Of a stretch of 64,000 bases of DNA, positions 1 through 11,850 are shown one piece after another (positions within the stretch are counted from its first letter, which is position 1; each line of letters begins with the position of its first letter). The notes under the pieces are model-generated. The model worked only from the letters and a program-made list of their open reading frames with translations. It was not told the origin of the DNA and ran no database searches. Position numbers and translations under genes: made by a program. Location: contig NC_135550.1 in assembly GCF_964340395.1 (NCBI RefSeq), positions 6,229,101 through 6,293,100 on the forward strand, given 5' to 3'. The DNA comes from Glandiceps talaboti (lineage: Eukaryota > Hemichordata > Enteropneusta > Spengelidae).

Positions 1-3000
1 GGCCAAGCCTTGGAGGTGAGTATAAAAAAATTACTTTGAGGTCAAGAACATATCTTTATCAGGAAGTGCTGTTCTGTTTTTTATATCACATAGCATGATT
101 TAATTTCAGATAGCTCAGTTTTGTTTGTATATATCTATGCGCAATTTTATTATTTTACACAAATAGTTGTTTAGAAAGGTCAAATCTTGCAAATGTGTAT
201 ACTGTATTAATTTTGGAAAGTAGTTCCTTACCTGGATGGCATAGAGTGTGTAAATCATTGGCAGCTTATGACTGAGTATTGTTGTAATCTAGAGAAAACT
301 GATAAAGTGAAAAATAAGATCAGCCAATCTTTACACTCAAAATGGTTTCCTCTATTGTCAACATATGCAGAATCATCGGCATCATCAGCCAGAAGGGGAG
401 GGAGAGGTGGAATTCAATCAAACTCTAGATATGCTGGACATTCAGGACCTCCCCCAGCCTCAGCTGCACCACTGCCACCCACTGAATGGCAATTCAAAGT
501 TACCCATAATTCCTTGAAGGACCTGGGCAACCAGTTGGCCTCTGACAGTCTCAAAGCACAGAGTGAAAATAAAACCAGCTCAGAGCTATTCCAAGCTCAA
601 GCACAACCTTTCCTGCATGGCTATTTGGGACTCGGCAGAGGGAAGCCTTCATTTGCAGGTAAGACAAAATATACTCATAGAAGTAGACCAGTTGCTGAGA
701 AGGTCTTGTAGTATCATGAAGGGAACATTGATATGGTTACAAAATGATATACCATGCAGTGATTTTGTTAGAGGAAAATCCAGTCAGACGTATTTCTGCC
801 TTTGGTACACTTGCAGGGCTCGAAATTTGCGTTAGTCCCGCGTCCACAGACTACCAATGTTTGTCTCTGGGCTACCAAATTATGTGAGTGGTAGCCCAAT
901 TGGGCTACTAAGTTTTGAATGAAACTGTGACAGCCTGACTCCGACACCTTCCCGGGCCGAGGTCGCAGTCCTGTGGGACGTGTTCTCGCCAAAATTAGCA
1001 TCAAAATCAGTGCGTCTTTTCCAAATTTGAATCCACACTACGTACATGTTTATAAAATGTACACGAAATACATGTACACTGTACACGTCATTCTTCCGTT
1101 CATCCTATACACAGGTTGTACTTCCAAAATGTCACAACAAAACATTTATATGCAACAATATTCTGTGTAGCGATTTAATGTTATCTTTCTGTACTTTCAA
1201 TTTCCCATGGTAGTCACTCTCTGGAAATCTGATCTCCGGCCCAGGCTCTTTCGGAGTACAGTACACTCTCGGTACAGCACTGCTGCAGTAACTAAATTCC
1301 ATAACATGAATGACAGCTTTAACTTTCAACTTGACAGAGACACGGTTGTAATGGTGTTTGATAAAATTCTATGCTGATGAGAACTGTTAACTTGGTATAC
1401 ACCTACAGATTCGTTTATTCTTGAACGCTGCCTAAAACATTCCGTGTGTAAACCACGCTCACGCAACCTCTGAGAGCATGCAGTGGTGAATGGTAAATTC
1501 ATGTAATGCATTCGATCTAGTAGTAGTAGTAGCAAAGCTCAAAAGAAAGTTGAAGTTTTAGTGAGAATGAAATGGTGACATGATGATTTGAATTTATCTG
1601 AGTGAAGTTTTCAGCATGGACCGTCTGCTGATGTGGTCTTAGGCTCTGTTTGATTATCTCTTCGCCCATGAATGGAAGGGGCTTTGCCGTAATGGCCGTC
1701 ATGTATTAATACAAATCCTGTCTAACCCGTCTGTTAATAAGTAACCAATCACGTGGACAGATAATGATAACAGCACATACTAGTAGTTTCTAAACTACCC
1801 AAGACGTAGTCTCCACATCAGGAAATGGCCATGGGGCTTATGAAACTGTTTATACGTTTTCCAAACTTTGAATCATATTTAAATTTTACAGGTCTCACTG
1901 CACCAAGAGATTTAGATAATAGTTACAAGTACGAACTGCGACTATATGTTTTCTCTCCATCGCAATAATAACCGTACGTTGTTTGCTAATAGTAATACGG
2001 CAACTCTTTATGACACGTCCCAGAGACACATACATGCAAAAAATTGCGTCCCCAATGTCAAATATGGCGTGAAATACACACAAATAACGTGTTAACGTGA
2101 CCTCTCAAGTTATTCAATCAATCATCGAATTCAATACATCACATGAAGACAATAGTGACGTAACTGTGAAGACGTATGCATGCGTCGCTCCTGCAAAATA
2201 CTAGTGTTTAGACTGTTCTTACACGTTTTTTGCAACTGATTTCACTCCAAACTACAAGTATGAAGTGCCAAGACTGTGGGAAGAGAAATGCTAGACTGTG
2301 TCAAGGTGATCTCCACCTCTGTCAAAGATGTAACAATATTCGTTTTCCAGTACCAAGTCAAGCCATTGACAAGATGGCCGAAATAGACACTGACAATGAC
2401 GATCGAGAGGCGAGTAACAAAGTGGAAAACTCCAAACTAGATGGCATCCAAGCTACACTTCTCAACCTTACTACCAAAGTTGATAAACTCGTTGACATGG
2501 AAGGCACACTGCAAGACCTACAGCAGTCTGTAACTTATGTGAGTAATTCTTTTGACGAATTTACACGACAGCTCCAGAGCCTCAAAAATGAAAACAAAGG
2601 ATTGAAAGAACAGCTCGCGAAGACAACACACGAACTTAACGATCTGCAACAGTATACCCGCAGAAACAACTTAGAATTGTCGGGATTACCTGAAGAAGAA
2701 GATGAAGATACTGATGACATCGTGGTAAGAGTAGCTGCAGCTGCAGGGGTGAACATTTCACCAGAAGATATAGACATATCGCACCGTCTACCACGCAGAA
2801 CAAATCGTCAGGGTCAACAACAACCTGCAACCATTATCGTTAAGTTCGTCCGACGTACCGTCCGCAACAAACTATACAACTCAAAGAAACATCTTAAAGA
2901 CAAAACCGCCCGTAACATCGGATACACAAATAACAACCGTTTATACATCAATGAAAACTTAACCCCGACAAATAAACATCTATTCTATGAGGCAAACCAA

Positions 3001-6000
3001 CTACGCAACACCAAGCAGTGGAAGTTCATCTGGACCTACAACGGCAAGATCTATACAAGGAAGAATAATGGTGACCCAGCTATCTGTATAACAACAACCC
3101 AAGATCTTAGCCGAATTGTCTGAATAATATAACATTTATGCAGTGAACTTGTACATATTTATGGAACTGAACTCAGATTCTTTGCCAGACAAAACAAAAT
3201 GTTCATTTTACTCTACAGACCAGTTCAATGAAGGTACTTGTACATCTTACTCCCAAAACTCGTTTTCTTTTTTACATTTGAATATCAGATCGTTAGTTAA
3301 ACACTACGATGATCTAATATCTCTCTTAGATATCTTAGATTGTAATTTTCATTTTCTTGGTTTGTCAGAAACGTGGTTAAATCACAATTCAGATCCTTCT
3401 TTTTATAACTTGCCATTGTATCAACTCATTACTTCTAACCGGGAAATTGCAAGGGGTGGGGGAGTAGCACTTTACGTTCACAATTCTCTATCTTTTACCC
3501 GTATTGACAACATCAGCATTATGCACTGTGAATCGATCTTTGTAGAAACTGTCATTGATAACAAAGCAATCATAGTAGGTGTCAATTACAGAAAACCCAA
3601 CACACCACATCTTGAATTCCTCCATAGTCTTGAATCGTGTCTTGACCAGCTGTCTGCTTCAGGTAAATCCTGCATAATTCTTGGTGATGTGAACATTGAT
3701 ACTTCCACTGACAGCGCACCTGCTATCCAGTACAATACACTTCTAAATTCCTATAATTTCTACCAGATCATCAATACCGCCACCCGTATCACCGACAACA
3801 CCAGTACAATCATTGATCACTGCCTTACAAATATCACTAACTATTTTATCAACTGTGGTACACTTCAGTCCGACATCACAGATCACTATCCCATCTTTTG
3901 TATTATCAATCACATCAAACATATACTGAAACCAGCAAACTCAGCCCAAATACTTAACTTTAAAAATTATAACCCTGACACTTTCTTATCCGACTTGAAT
4001 GCTACATCTTGGCAACCTGTCTATGACTGCACAGACCCAAATATTGCCTACGAAGCCTTTTACAACATATTTTATAACATCGTATCAAATCACGTTCATA
4101 CCAAAACCGCCCGCCATTCCAATAGTATCCGCAAACCCTGGCTCTCAAACGGCCTACTTAAATCAGTACGTACAAAACATAGGTTGTTCACAAAAATGAA
4201 AAACAATCCCCACAATGTTAATTATAAACTTAAGTACAAAAAATATAGAAATATTCTAACAAAACTCCTCAAGTCGGTAAAGAAACGTTATTACTTCAAT
4301 AAATTTCGATGGGCCCAAGGTAATATTAACAAGACGTGGCAGGTGATCAACGAAGTACTGAACAAATCGACTAACAAACTCTACCCACGCAAACTGATCT
4401 CAACGACGCCCAACAATGATCCTCTGACAGAAAGTTCTGATATAGCGAACGAATTTAACGACTTTTTCACAAGCATTGGTCCAAGCCTTGCATCAAATAT
4501 TACTTCAGCCACCAAATTCACACAATATCTCGACGGTAACTATCTCAACTCTTTCTTCTTCCACCCTGTTTCTGAACAAGATGTTTTAAATGAAATCAAA
4601 ACTTTAGACCCACGTAAAGCTGTTGGATACGACAATATTCACCCAAGACTTGTCACACATGCTGCACATATCATCGCTCGTCCTCTTGCACACATCATCA
4701 ATTGTTCACTGAGCAAAGGAATAGTCCCAAATTCTTTAAAAATAGCCAAAATAATGCCAATTTATAAAAAAGGTGCAGCTGACAACGTCAGCAACTATAG
4801 ACCAATCTCAATTCTCCCTACATTTAGTAAAATTATAGAGTCACTTGTAAATAAACAGTTTATCAATTATCTTGAAACTAAACATATTCTTTTAGATACA
4901 CAATTTGGATTCCGAAAAAAATATAACACAAAATTGGCCCTTGCAGACCTGGTCTCTGATATTAGTGAACAACTAGACAATGGATTCATCACCTTCGGCA
5001 TTTTCATTGACCTAAAGAAAGCATTTGATACCATAAACCACGACATTTTAAGTCATAAATTAGAACATTATGGCATAAGAGGCATTCCACTACATTGGTT
5101 TAAAAACTACCTCACAAACCGACAGCAATACGTTACCATTGACAATATATCATCCCCCTATAAACACATTCAATGTGGCGTCCCACAAGGATCGATTCTT
5201 GGCCCCATTCTCTTCTTAATATATATCAACGACATAGCAAATTCTACCAACTCCTTCCAGTTTCGACTTTTCGCAGATGACACTAACTTATTCAAATCTA
5301 TTGAAGGAAACGAGATTAATCTTACCCACATAAATGTAGATTTTCAGAAGGTGTGTGATTGGTGTGGAGCGAACAAACTAACGGTCAATGTTGAAAAAAC
5401 AAATTACATGGTCATCAAAACACCCCGTAAACCTGTGAACATAGAGGGTAGTTTGGGAATAGATGGAAATGAATTGAACAACGTCTCCTCAACAACGTAT
5501 CTTGGAGTTTCTCTTGACATCAATTTTAACTGGAAGTCCCACATCCAAAAAGTTGTCAAATCTATTGCCCCAAAGATCGGACTTATCTCACTACTCCGAC
5601 ACTTTATTCCGAAATCTATTCTTCTGTTATTGTACAACTCCCTAATTCTTCCACATATAAGCTACTGTGTCGAAATCTGGGGGAATACTTACACTTCTTT
5701 CTTGGAACCAATATATTTACTACAAAAGAAATTTACACGTCTTATCACTTTCTCTGACTTTCGTGCACACACTGACCCTTTATTCAAACAGCTACATATT
5801 TTACCAATTCATAAACTTTGTTCATTTCACACCTGCCTCTTTACTTTTGATTTGTTACACAATCACTTTGCCCATGATGTAAACCGCTATTTGGATACAT
5901 TTTCACATTCCTATTCTACTCGTTCCGCTACACATCGCAATTTCTACGTACCCAAAGTTAACCTAACACAAAGTAAACACAGTATAAGATATGCAGCCAC

Positions 6001-7122
6001 TCATCACTGGAATTTATTACCAAGACACATTAAAGACATCACTGATAGGAACAGATTCAAATCAATTTTAAAGGCTCACCTGAGTAATTCATAGAAAACA
6101 TATGACATGTATTTTTTTTTTCTCTTATTAGTATAAATTTTATTTAAATTATTTAGACATGTAAATATTTTGTAAAATTATTGTTTCGTATTTGTAGATA
6201 TCCCTTTCTTTTCTTAGTTTTTGTTGCCCAGTTACACACTTGTATTTTTTTTCTTCTATATTTATTTTGTCAGGGTCACAGACTAGACTAGTTCAGATCG
6301 AACTATTTCTGTGGCCCTCACCAGATACATTATCCAATCAACCTCCTTTTTGAAATGTACATAGAAATGTTATCCTGTTTTATATCTGGTGAATAAACAA
6401 TTCAATTCAATTCAATTCAATTCAATATAGTTACATATATACACAAACACCATTAATTTAGGAATGCATGCATATGGGCTACCAGTCACTGCTCTCGGGC
6501 TACCAAATTTAAATGATGGTAGCCCACCTGGGCTACCAAGAAAAAAAACGAATTTCGAGCCCTGACTTGTAAGTGGTATTGATTACTGCTATCAACTTAC
6601 ATAATGATTTTGGGTGATAAAATTGCACTACCAAACTTACTCAACTGTGAAATCTTGTGCAGAAGCCCTGCTGTCCTTTGATGTGTTGGGCCTTTTGTTT
6701 GTTTTGTTTTTTGCATTTCCTGCAAGGGTTTGTGGAACAAACCTCTTGTGATGACATCACCTCAATCTTATTATCTTGGTAAATGCAAGTTTGGGTGGGT
6801 AGTGCAGTACAGTACTTCAGATTTAATCATGGTAGTTATTTACTAGAAATATGAATAACATTCATATCATACATGACATGTTAATGACTTGTAAATATAA
6901 CCCAAGTTTTCTTTAAAAAGAAAAAAAAAGAGAGTTGTATCTTGAAGCCTGCATTATACACAACTTCTTTATTTCATTAGCTCAAGGTCATCTCCACAAA
7001 TCTGTTGAGGTCTCAAATATATGTGAACGTCGCTCTTCATCCAAACTGCCTTGTTAAGTAACCATTCTGTGCTTCTTATCTTTTTGGCAGCAGCAAGCCC
7101 ACTAGAAGCGAAGTCTGAATAA
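1..7122 (+). CDS. 3' end of an unrecognised upstream gene (partial; three putative exons)
   Basis: I do not recognise the product. Bases 1-15 end in GGAG followed by a consensus donor (gtgagt). Bases 371-658 are open, with a pyrimidine-containing acceptor before 371 (ends atgcag) and a donor gtaaga after 658. Bases 7091-7122 follow a good acceptor (cttatctttttggcag) and end in TAA. All junctions agree in phase 1. The 96-codon middle exon has a basic, glycine-rich start (about RRGGRGG), a proline/alanine stretch (GPPPASAAPLPP), then a region around EWQFKVTHNSLKDLGNQL, and ends in a GRGKPSFAG-like motif. The last exon would add AASPLEAKSE and stop. Low-complexity composition suggests a disordered C-terminus, but that is inference. 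A candidate poly(A) signal follows at 7654. The 6.4-kb last intron contains a transposon with a LINE inside it. The splice model is untested; only the middle exon is reasonably convincing. Confidence 0.45.
2260..3123 (+). CDS. LINE copy 1 ORF1 protein (zinc-binding, coiled coil, RNA-binding type), 287 aa
   Basis: ORF1 proteins of this LINE group bind element RNA and form the ribonucleoprotein. I start at the ATG at 2260 because the protein in copy 2 begins at the same residue (MKCxDCG). The N-terminus has a cysteine cluster in the pattern CxxC...C...CxxC within the first 30 residues, likely a small zinc finger. Residues about 60-140 are rich in K/E/L/Q heptad-like spacing (coiled coil). This is followed by DLQQYTRRNNLELSG, which begins the RNA-binding-like domain (L1 ORF1/transposase_22-like), with HRLP and a basic RRTVRNKLYNSKK segment, ending with a YINENLTPTNK motif and a C-terminal KWKFIW-type patch. 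No stop or frameshift interrupts it. ORF2 begins 37 bases downstream. Confidence 0.85.
   Translation: MKCQDCGKRNARLCQGDLHLCQRCNNIRFPVPSQAIDKMAEIDTDNDDREASNKVENSKLDGIQATLLNLTTKVDKLVDMEGTLQDLQQSVTYVSNSFDEFTRQLQSLKNENKGLKEQLAKTTHELNDLQQYTRRNNLELSGLPEEEDEDTDDIVVRVAAAAGVNISPEDIDISHRLPRRTNRQGQQQPATIIVKFVRRTVRNKLYNSKKHLKDKTARNIGYTNNNRLYINENLTPTNKHLFYEANQLRNTKQWKFIWTYNGKIYTRKNNGDPAICITTTQDLSRIV
3161..6094 (+). CDS. LINE copy 1 ORF2: apurinic-like endonuclease plus reverse transcriptase, 977 aa
   Basis: This enzyme nicks the target and copies element RNA by target-primed reverse transcription. The ATG at 3161 is chosen; the reading frame extends a few codons further upstream without another ATG. Endonuclease motifs appear in order: LHLNIRS, LSETWL, GGGVALYV, LGDVNID, and DITDHYPIF near residue 240. 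The reverse transcriptase follows with NYRPISILPTFSKIIE, GFRKKYNTKLALADLV, FIDLKKAFDTINHDIL (catalytic Asp, motif A), GVPQGSILGPILFLIYINDI (motif B), LFADDTNLF (catalytic DD, motif C), KLTVNVEKTNYMVI and TTYLGVSLD. The C-terminal region ends in a histidine-rich stretch and HWNLLPRHIKD. All catalytic residues are present and the ORF is uninterrupted, so the copy looks recent and possibly competent. Confidence 0.92.
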   Translation: MELNSDSLPDKTKCSFYSTDQFNEGTCTSYSQNSFSFLHLNIRSLVKHYDDLISLLDILDCNFHFLGLSETWLNHNSDPSFYNLPLYQLITSNREIARGGGVALYVHNSLSFTRIDNISIMHCESIFVETVIDNKAIIVGVNYRKPNTPHLEFLHSLESCLDQLSASGKSCIILGDVNIDTSTDSAPAIQYNTLLNSYNFYQIINTATRITDNTSTIIDHCLTNITNYFINCGTLQSDITDHYPIFCIINHIKHILKPANSAQILNFKNYNPDTFLSDLNATSWQPVYDCTDPNIAYEAFYNIFYNIVSNHVHTKTARHSNSIRKPWLSNGLLKSVRTKHRLFTKMKNNPHNVNYKLKYKKYRNILTKLLKSVKKRYYFNKFRWAQGNINKTWQVINEVLNKSTNKLYPRKLISTTPNNDPLTESSDIANEFNDFFTSIGPSLASNITSATKFTQYLDGNYLNSFFFHPVSEQDVLNEIKTLDPRKAVGYDNIHPRLVTHAAHIIARPLAHIINCSLSKGIVPNSLKIAKIMPIYKKGAADNVSNYRPISILPTFSKIIESLVNKQFINYLETKHILLDTQFGFRKKYNTKLALADLVSDISEQLDNGFITFGIFIDLKKAFDTINHDILSHKLEHYGIRGIPLHWFKNYLTNRQQYVTIDNISSPYKHIQCGVPQGSILGPILFLIYINDIANSTNSFQFRLFADDTNLFKSIEGNEINLTHINVDFQKVCDWCGANKLTVNVEKTNYMVIKTPRKPVNIEGSLGIDGNELNNVSSTTYLGVSLDINFNWKSHIQKVVKSIAPKIGLISLLRHFIPKSILLLLYNSLILPHISYCVEIWGNTYTSFLEPIYLLQKKFTRLITFSDFRAHTDPLFKQLHILPIHKLCSFHTCLFTFDLLHNHFAHDVNRYLDTFSHSYSTRSATHRNFYVPKVNLTQSKHSIRYAATHHWNLLPRHIKDITDRNRFKSILKAHLSNS
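6273..6317 (+). other. LINE copy 1 3'-UTR hairpin
   Basis: The arms GGGTCACAGA and TCTGTGGCCC form a 10-bp outer stem (one G-T pair). An inner TAGTTC / GAACTA stem closes a five-base loop. It lies about 80 bases before the tail. Equivalent structures with different sequence occur in two other LINE 3' ends in this window, so it is probably the structure recognised by the reverse transcriptase. Confidence 0.7.
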
Positions 7123-7653
7123 CTTTGCATGCCAAGAAAGAAACTCAGTGTGAACAGAGAAGACGGGAATTAGTGAACCTATTCCTATTTATATGCTAAA
7201 GATTTATATTTTATGAGAAACTCCATAGGCATGTGTTTGCCTTTAAAGTTGATACCTCAGTTCTTATATTTACATGTTATTCAACTTATTCTTATTAAGT
7301 ATTTGAGATGATACGAGAAATCTTAGTGGTACAATAGATAGATACACACATACATTTAGTTGACAAGTAAGTTATAAGACTCGGAAGAGTGATCTTTCAA
7401 AAAGCTTTGTACATTTACCACCCTTATCTGAAACAGATCATTGACATCTATAGCTGTAACTTCTGTAAGTGTTACCAGATATATTTTCTATACCAGTAAT
7501 AAGTTTAGATAGATTTTTAAACGTAAAAAAAAACCAAGTCAAGATATTTACTGTTATTAGAATTTTTTATTTTGTTCTGTTATTCTTTAGAAAGCTATAG
7601 TGTATCTTTTAAGTTTCTTCTTTTAGATTTTCCATTTGTATTTCTTTAGTCCA

Positions 7654-7659
7654 AATAAA
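7654..7659 (+). promoter_or_regulatory. candidate poly(A) signal AATAAA of the upstream gene
   Basis: AATAAA lies about 530 bases after the proposed stop codon at 7120-7122, with no other gene between. It fits as the polyadenylation signal of the upstream gene if the terminal-exon model is right. Confidence 0.35.
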
Positions 7660-10600
7660 ACTCAGAAAGTTGTCACATTTATGTAAAAACAGAAACAGGT
7701 AGAAGAATAGCACAAAGTATCCTTGTCAGAAATGATTATCTTTTTTTTTTGACAATGTTTGTGTTATGTTTGGAACTTTCCAATAATTTATTTCAACATG
7801 CTATTATTGCTTAACAGATATAAAGTTGCAACATTGATATCAGTGGAATTCACAAAATTGTTAACTGTACATGTTACTTTACTTTACTTTATGACCAAGT
7901 TAAAAGATGCAAATGGTTATGTTAAACTTAGTTCAAGAATTTCATCTCACACTGGAAGTTCAATGAAGACATCTCTACTGCCACTGATAAAACATTTTTT
8001 GGATCATTGGTCATGATTTTGTTCATTTCCTTAATGTTTGTTCGATGACCTACATTTGAAAGATAAGATAAAAGGCAAACAGTCGATTGCTTCCTTAAAT
8101 TTGCAATTATCATTGTCGATAATATCATAAGAAGTAGACATTTCAAGTACGAAATCTGATAGCTGGTTGATAAGGGCAGCCCAATTTGTTGCCATGTTTG
8201 TCATAACCTGACCCCAACCCTTATATTTCTTTAAGCCAATGGAATAATACAAATGTTTATGCCCAGTTGGCTGTACTGCTTTATCATGAGGGGCACACAG
8301 TGTTACTAATGGTAAGATGGTAACATCACATGCAGGTACACATTGTTGTTTATTGCCTAAGATGATGAGAAACATAGGTGTAAGTAAGGTTAGTCAAAGC
8401 ACTGACAGTTGTAGTTGAATCATGTGTGTGCTTAATCTTGTCATGATTTTTACACAGCATGACCATCGACCAGTACTATAAGGACTTTGATATGGATCTT
8501 TGATGGCTGCTGGAATGTAACGGCAGATAACATATGTACTATGATAGTGCCAAGTATACTAACTTTTGAAACATATTGCATAATTCTAAAGATGCATTCC
8601 AGTGCGTATTGTCATAGTTGTTTTATGAAGTACTAATCAGGCAGGATAATTTTTATAAAATACTATAATTTGAAATAAATGTATTTGTTCATATTAAACA
8701 AATAATGTGTAGACTTTCCTTTGAGCAGGAAGGAACTAGTACAATTGTTCTTGCAGATACTTTTTTTCAAACAAACATTTCATGTTTGGTTATCAAGACT
8801 TAGCTGGATAGTAGTGCTTTATGCATGGGGTACAGTCACTGTGTGTGTGTGTCTGTGGATGTGGATGTTTGTGTGTGTGCACATTAAAATAAAATAGTGG
8901 ATTCATGAGACCCTTGGTAAAAAAGTCGCATGCCAAAATGGTAGCTTGCTCTACAGAGAATGGTATGCAAATAAGGTCTAAACTCCAAAACTACCCGGGT
9001 TGCTCATGGAGGTATGAAAGAATTATTATACATCCATGGTGTATTGGCAAGACGTTTGCTGTGAATGTTTGTAGGAGTGCCTAGATGGAAACCTTCAAAA
9101 TATGTTAATCCCATTATCAGTATGCAAATTAGGTTTAAAAAAAAGAGAAAGTACATGTACCAGACAGATGTCAGAGGTTGTGACCATAGGTCAAGATCTA
9201 TGCCTGAACTGGGTTCAGAAGTTTAACTAGAGAGATGTCCTGCTGAAGACTTAGTTCAAGACATTGTATTATTGACAACTATTCTTGGCGACAGGACAAT
9301 GGACGAAGACACGTCGTTTGTTCAGCCCTATCGAGCTGATGAACCACAACTGTACTAAACTGCCCAATATTCTGCACAGCCCAACCCGATTTGGTTGCAG
9401 CCAATCAGCTATAGTTCTGCTGTAAAATGTCAAAATGACAATGATGTCAACCTTTCAAAGATGCTTATTTACGAGACCCGCCATCTAATGTTACATATTG
9501 GTAATAGCAAACATAAGTTTCTGGCCAAAGTCTGGTACTATATCAGTTACAAACAATTGACAAGTATCACCATAACAACAATCGTTCTTATCACCAGAAG
9601 AAGAAGCCATTCTGTCAGTCTTAATCTTATAATCACGAGTTCAAGGTGTGGGCTAAATGTTTTGCTCTAGCAGGCACAGACTGAAGTTTAGTACAGACGT
9701 GAGTGCTGGCTAATGCAGTGGCAGGAATAGTGTATCTTACAGACAGCCATGACAATGCCCTTAGAAACACAGGTGCAGCCAACGAGTCAAATTTCTGGAG
9801 AAAAAAAGTGAAAAAAACCGTTAATAGACCATGTTGATAGTGATACAGCTTTTAATTTTATTGGCGAATATAGGGAAAAGAGAAATCTGTTCGGATATGC
9901 CCTTCAACTACATTTCACAAAATGCCCTCCCCATGCCTACTACCCAATAACATAACTGTTTTTCCCCCATATCGGAATACTCCCACTGCCCTTTCACCAT
10001 CATTTACTATTGAACTGCTTCATTGTCCGTACCTTTACCTTTTACCCTTGTCAACACAGCCTGCACATTCAAATATAAGTTTAGCCCTCTAAAATACTTG
10101 CTGTCTTTCCCCCTCCCACTTGCCATGCCAAAACAGCAAAATCTCTAACGACTGAAAAGTCGTGTACAAATAGCGTTTTGCAACTTCGTTGGTGGCACCT
10201 GTCGCACCTTTCATCAAATTTAAAAATGAGAATTAGAAATGTTGTAAAACTGCATGGTTCTTGAAGAGTGAGTGTATTGGATTCTATGTACGCGGGTTTG
10301 TGCTTGCCAAAGCCACAGTATACAGAGCGTCGCACAGACATCGACGTTCGAATGGAAACTCATGTGAACTCGCGATATTCTACGAGACTGTCAAAAAATT
10401 CGAACATCGTTACCATGCACACAAGCGAATATAGTCAATGTAAATAGAACATGGAGTACCGACTGTTTTCGTAGCATACTTATATGTCGTGTATATCCAC
10501 TTATATTACCTTAGAAATGATTTTCTCAAGTCGAGCTTCTTTGTCAATGTTGACAACATGTACTCAAGGTAAGACAGTAAACCTTTTTTCTTAAACTAAG

Positions 10601-11371
10601 ATATCCAAACTATATATTTTGTTCAATTCTGAATTCACTCATTTTGTTGTTCCAAGGTTGGGGTGCGCTGTTCTTACTATTCACGTCTTTTGATAAAGAT
10701 AAATACTTTGTAAACAAGTATATTTTGTACTTTGTAAACATATCTGTTCTAGCTATTGCTGGGTATATATATTCTATTGTTTGCTCTCTGTTCTCAAGAT
10801 CTTTGTCTTGTTTATCAGACACTACTCTCTGTTTCTGTACAAGTTCTGTCTTCCATTTGTTCAATTCGTCATTCTTTTGAACAATTTTTTTTTTCACGAG
10901 TCTCTGTTGAAATGACGAACACATTACTGAAAACATTGCCTTTGGACTGATAAATTACTATTATAACAGTTACTGTAGATGATGGCGTATAGCTACATCA
11001 TGTGAACTTGTGAAGTTTTGGTAAGAACAAAATGAAATATAAAATGATATCACCTTGACAATGCTAAGTACAGATTGTTGAAGTAAACGATGTTACTTGG
11101 TCATTGAATCATCTATAATTGCATGAAAACTTACCTTTTGAACACATAGTAAGCTTTAACGTTGACAGTTTTCTCTGACCTTGCAGAACTGTTTCAAAAC
11201 CAAGACCACTAAAAGTCTGAGATCAAAATTACTCTATGATGTGGGCAAAGACGTCGAGATGTGCCCGTGAACACACCAGTTGCCAACTTGCCAAACTGTA
11301 TTATCACATGATTTAAACACTGTGACTGTTGTTGGTATAGCAGCAGTAATCTTTGTTTGTTCCTGTTACTC

Positions 11372-11533
<162 letters not shown>

Positions 11534-11802
11534 GGATTTTATTTTCGTTTTCCGCCTCAAAAATTTATTTTATTTGTTCTTGTACATTTTCACAACAGCA
11601 TATCTTAGTTAGAATGTAGATGATTAATACAAACTAGACATTACCTTTAGAAATGTAAATATTGTAGTGAAAGATTGTTAATTTTTTGTTAACAAATACG
11701 ACACGCTTATGTGAAATTTGTTGCCACAAACTTTGACAAGTATATGAAGCACTGCCAAATATGATAGTATTTCACAACAAAATTAATAACAAAACAACAA
11801 CT

Positions 11803-11850
<48 letters not shown>

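Larger units (their letters stand above)
1928..6426 (+). mobile_element. LINE copy 1, CR1/L2-like non-LTR retrotransposon, apparently full-length with both ORFs intact
   Basis: It contains ORF1 (2260-3123) and ORF2 (3161-6094), a 3' UTR with a strong hairpin (6273-6317), a poly(A)-signal-like AATAAA (6392-6397) and a simple-repeat tail of TTCAA units (6398-6426). A 9-bp repeat, ATAGTTACA, occurs at 1919-1927 and directly after the tail at 6427-6435 and is my proposed target-site duplication. It sets the 5' end and a UTR of about 330 bases. The repeat could be chance; the 3' boundary is much firmer than the 5' one. It sits inside the hAT-like element, so it inserted later. Confidence 0.85.
814..6564. 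mobile_element. hAT-like DNA transposon (non-autonomous), interrupted by a LINE
   Basis: The ends are a perfect 14-bp inverted repeat, CAGGGCTCGAAATT, at 814-827 and, reversed, at 6551-6564. It is flanked by a perfect 5-bp direct repeat ACTTG (809-813 and 6565-6569), as expected for a target-site duplication. Just inside both ends is the same subterminal block built from the motif GGGCTACCAAAT / TGGTAGCCCA / TGGGCTAC (about 857-912 and 6476-6540), in direct orientation; such clustered subterminal repeats are typical transposase-binding sites in hAT elements. No transposase ORF is visible in the roughly 1.2 kb that belongs to the transposon once the LINE is removed. Superfamily assignment rests on the CAGGG terminus and short duplication and is tentative. 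Confidence 0.7.

Noticed and set aside
8031-8375. Minus-strand 114-codon ORF with protein-like composition
   Set aside because: No recognisable family, no clear splice sites, and the apparent continuation needs a frame change. Mentioned only under the gene-free stretch.
10610-10936. Minus-strand Lys/Glu-rich ORF (possible coiled coil)
   Set aside because: Half of it is low-information AT-rich sequence and there is no supporting neighbouring exon.
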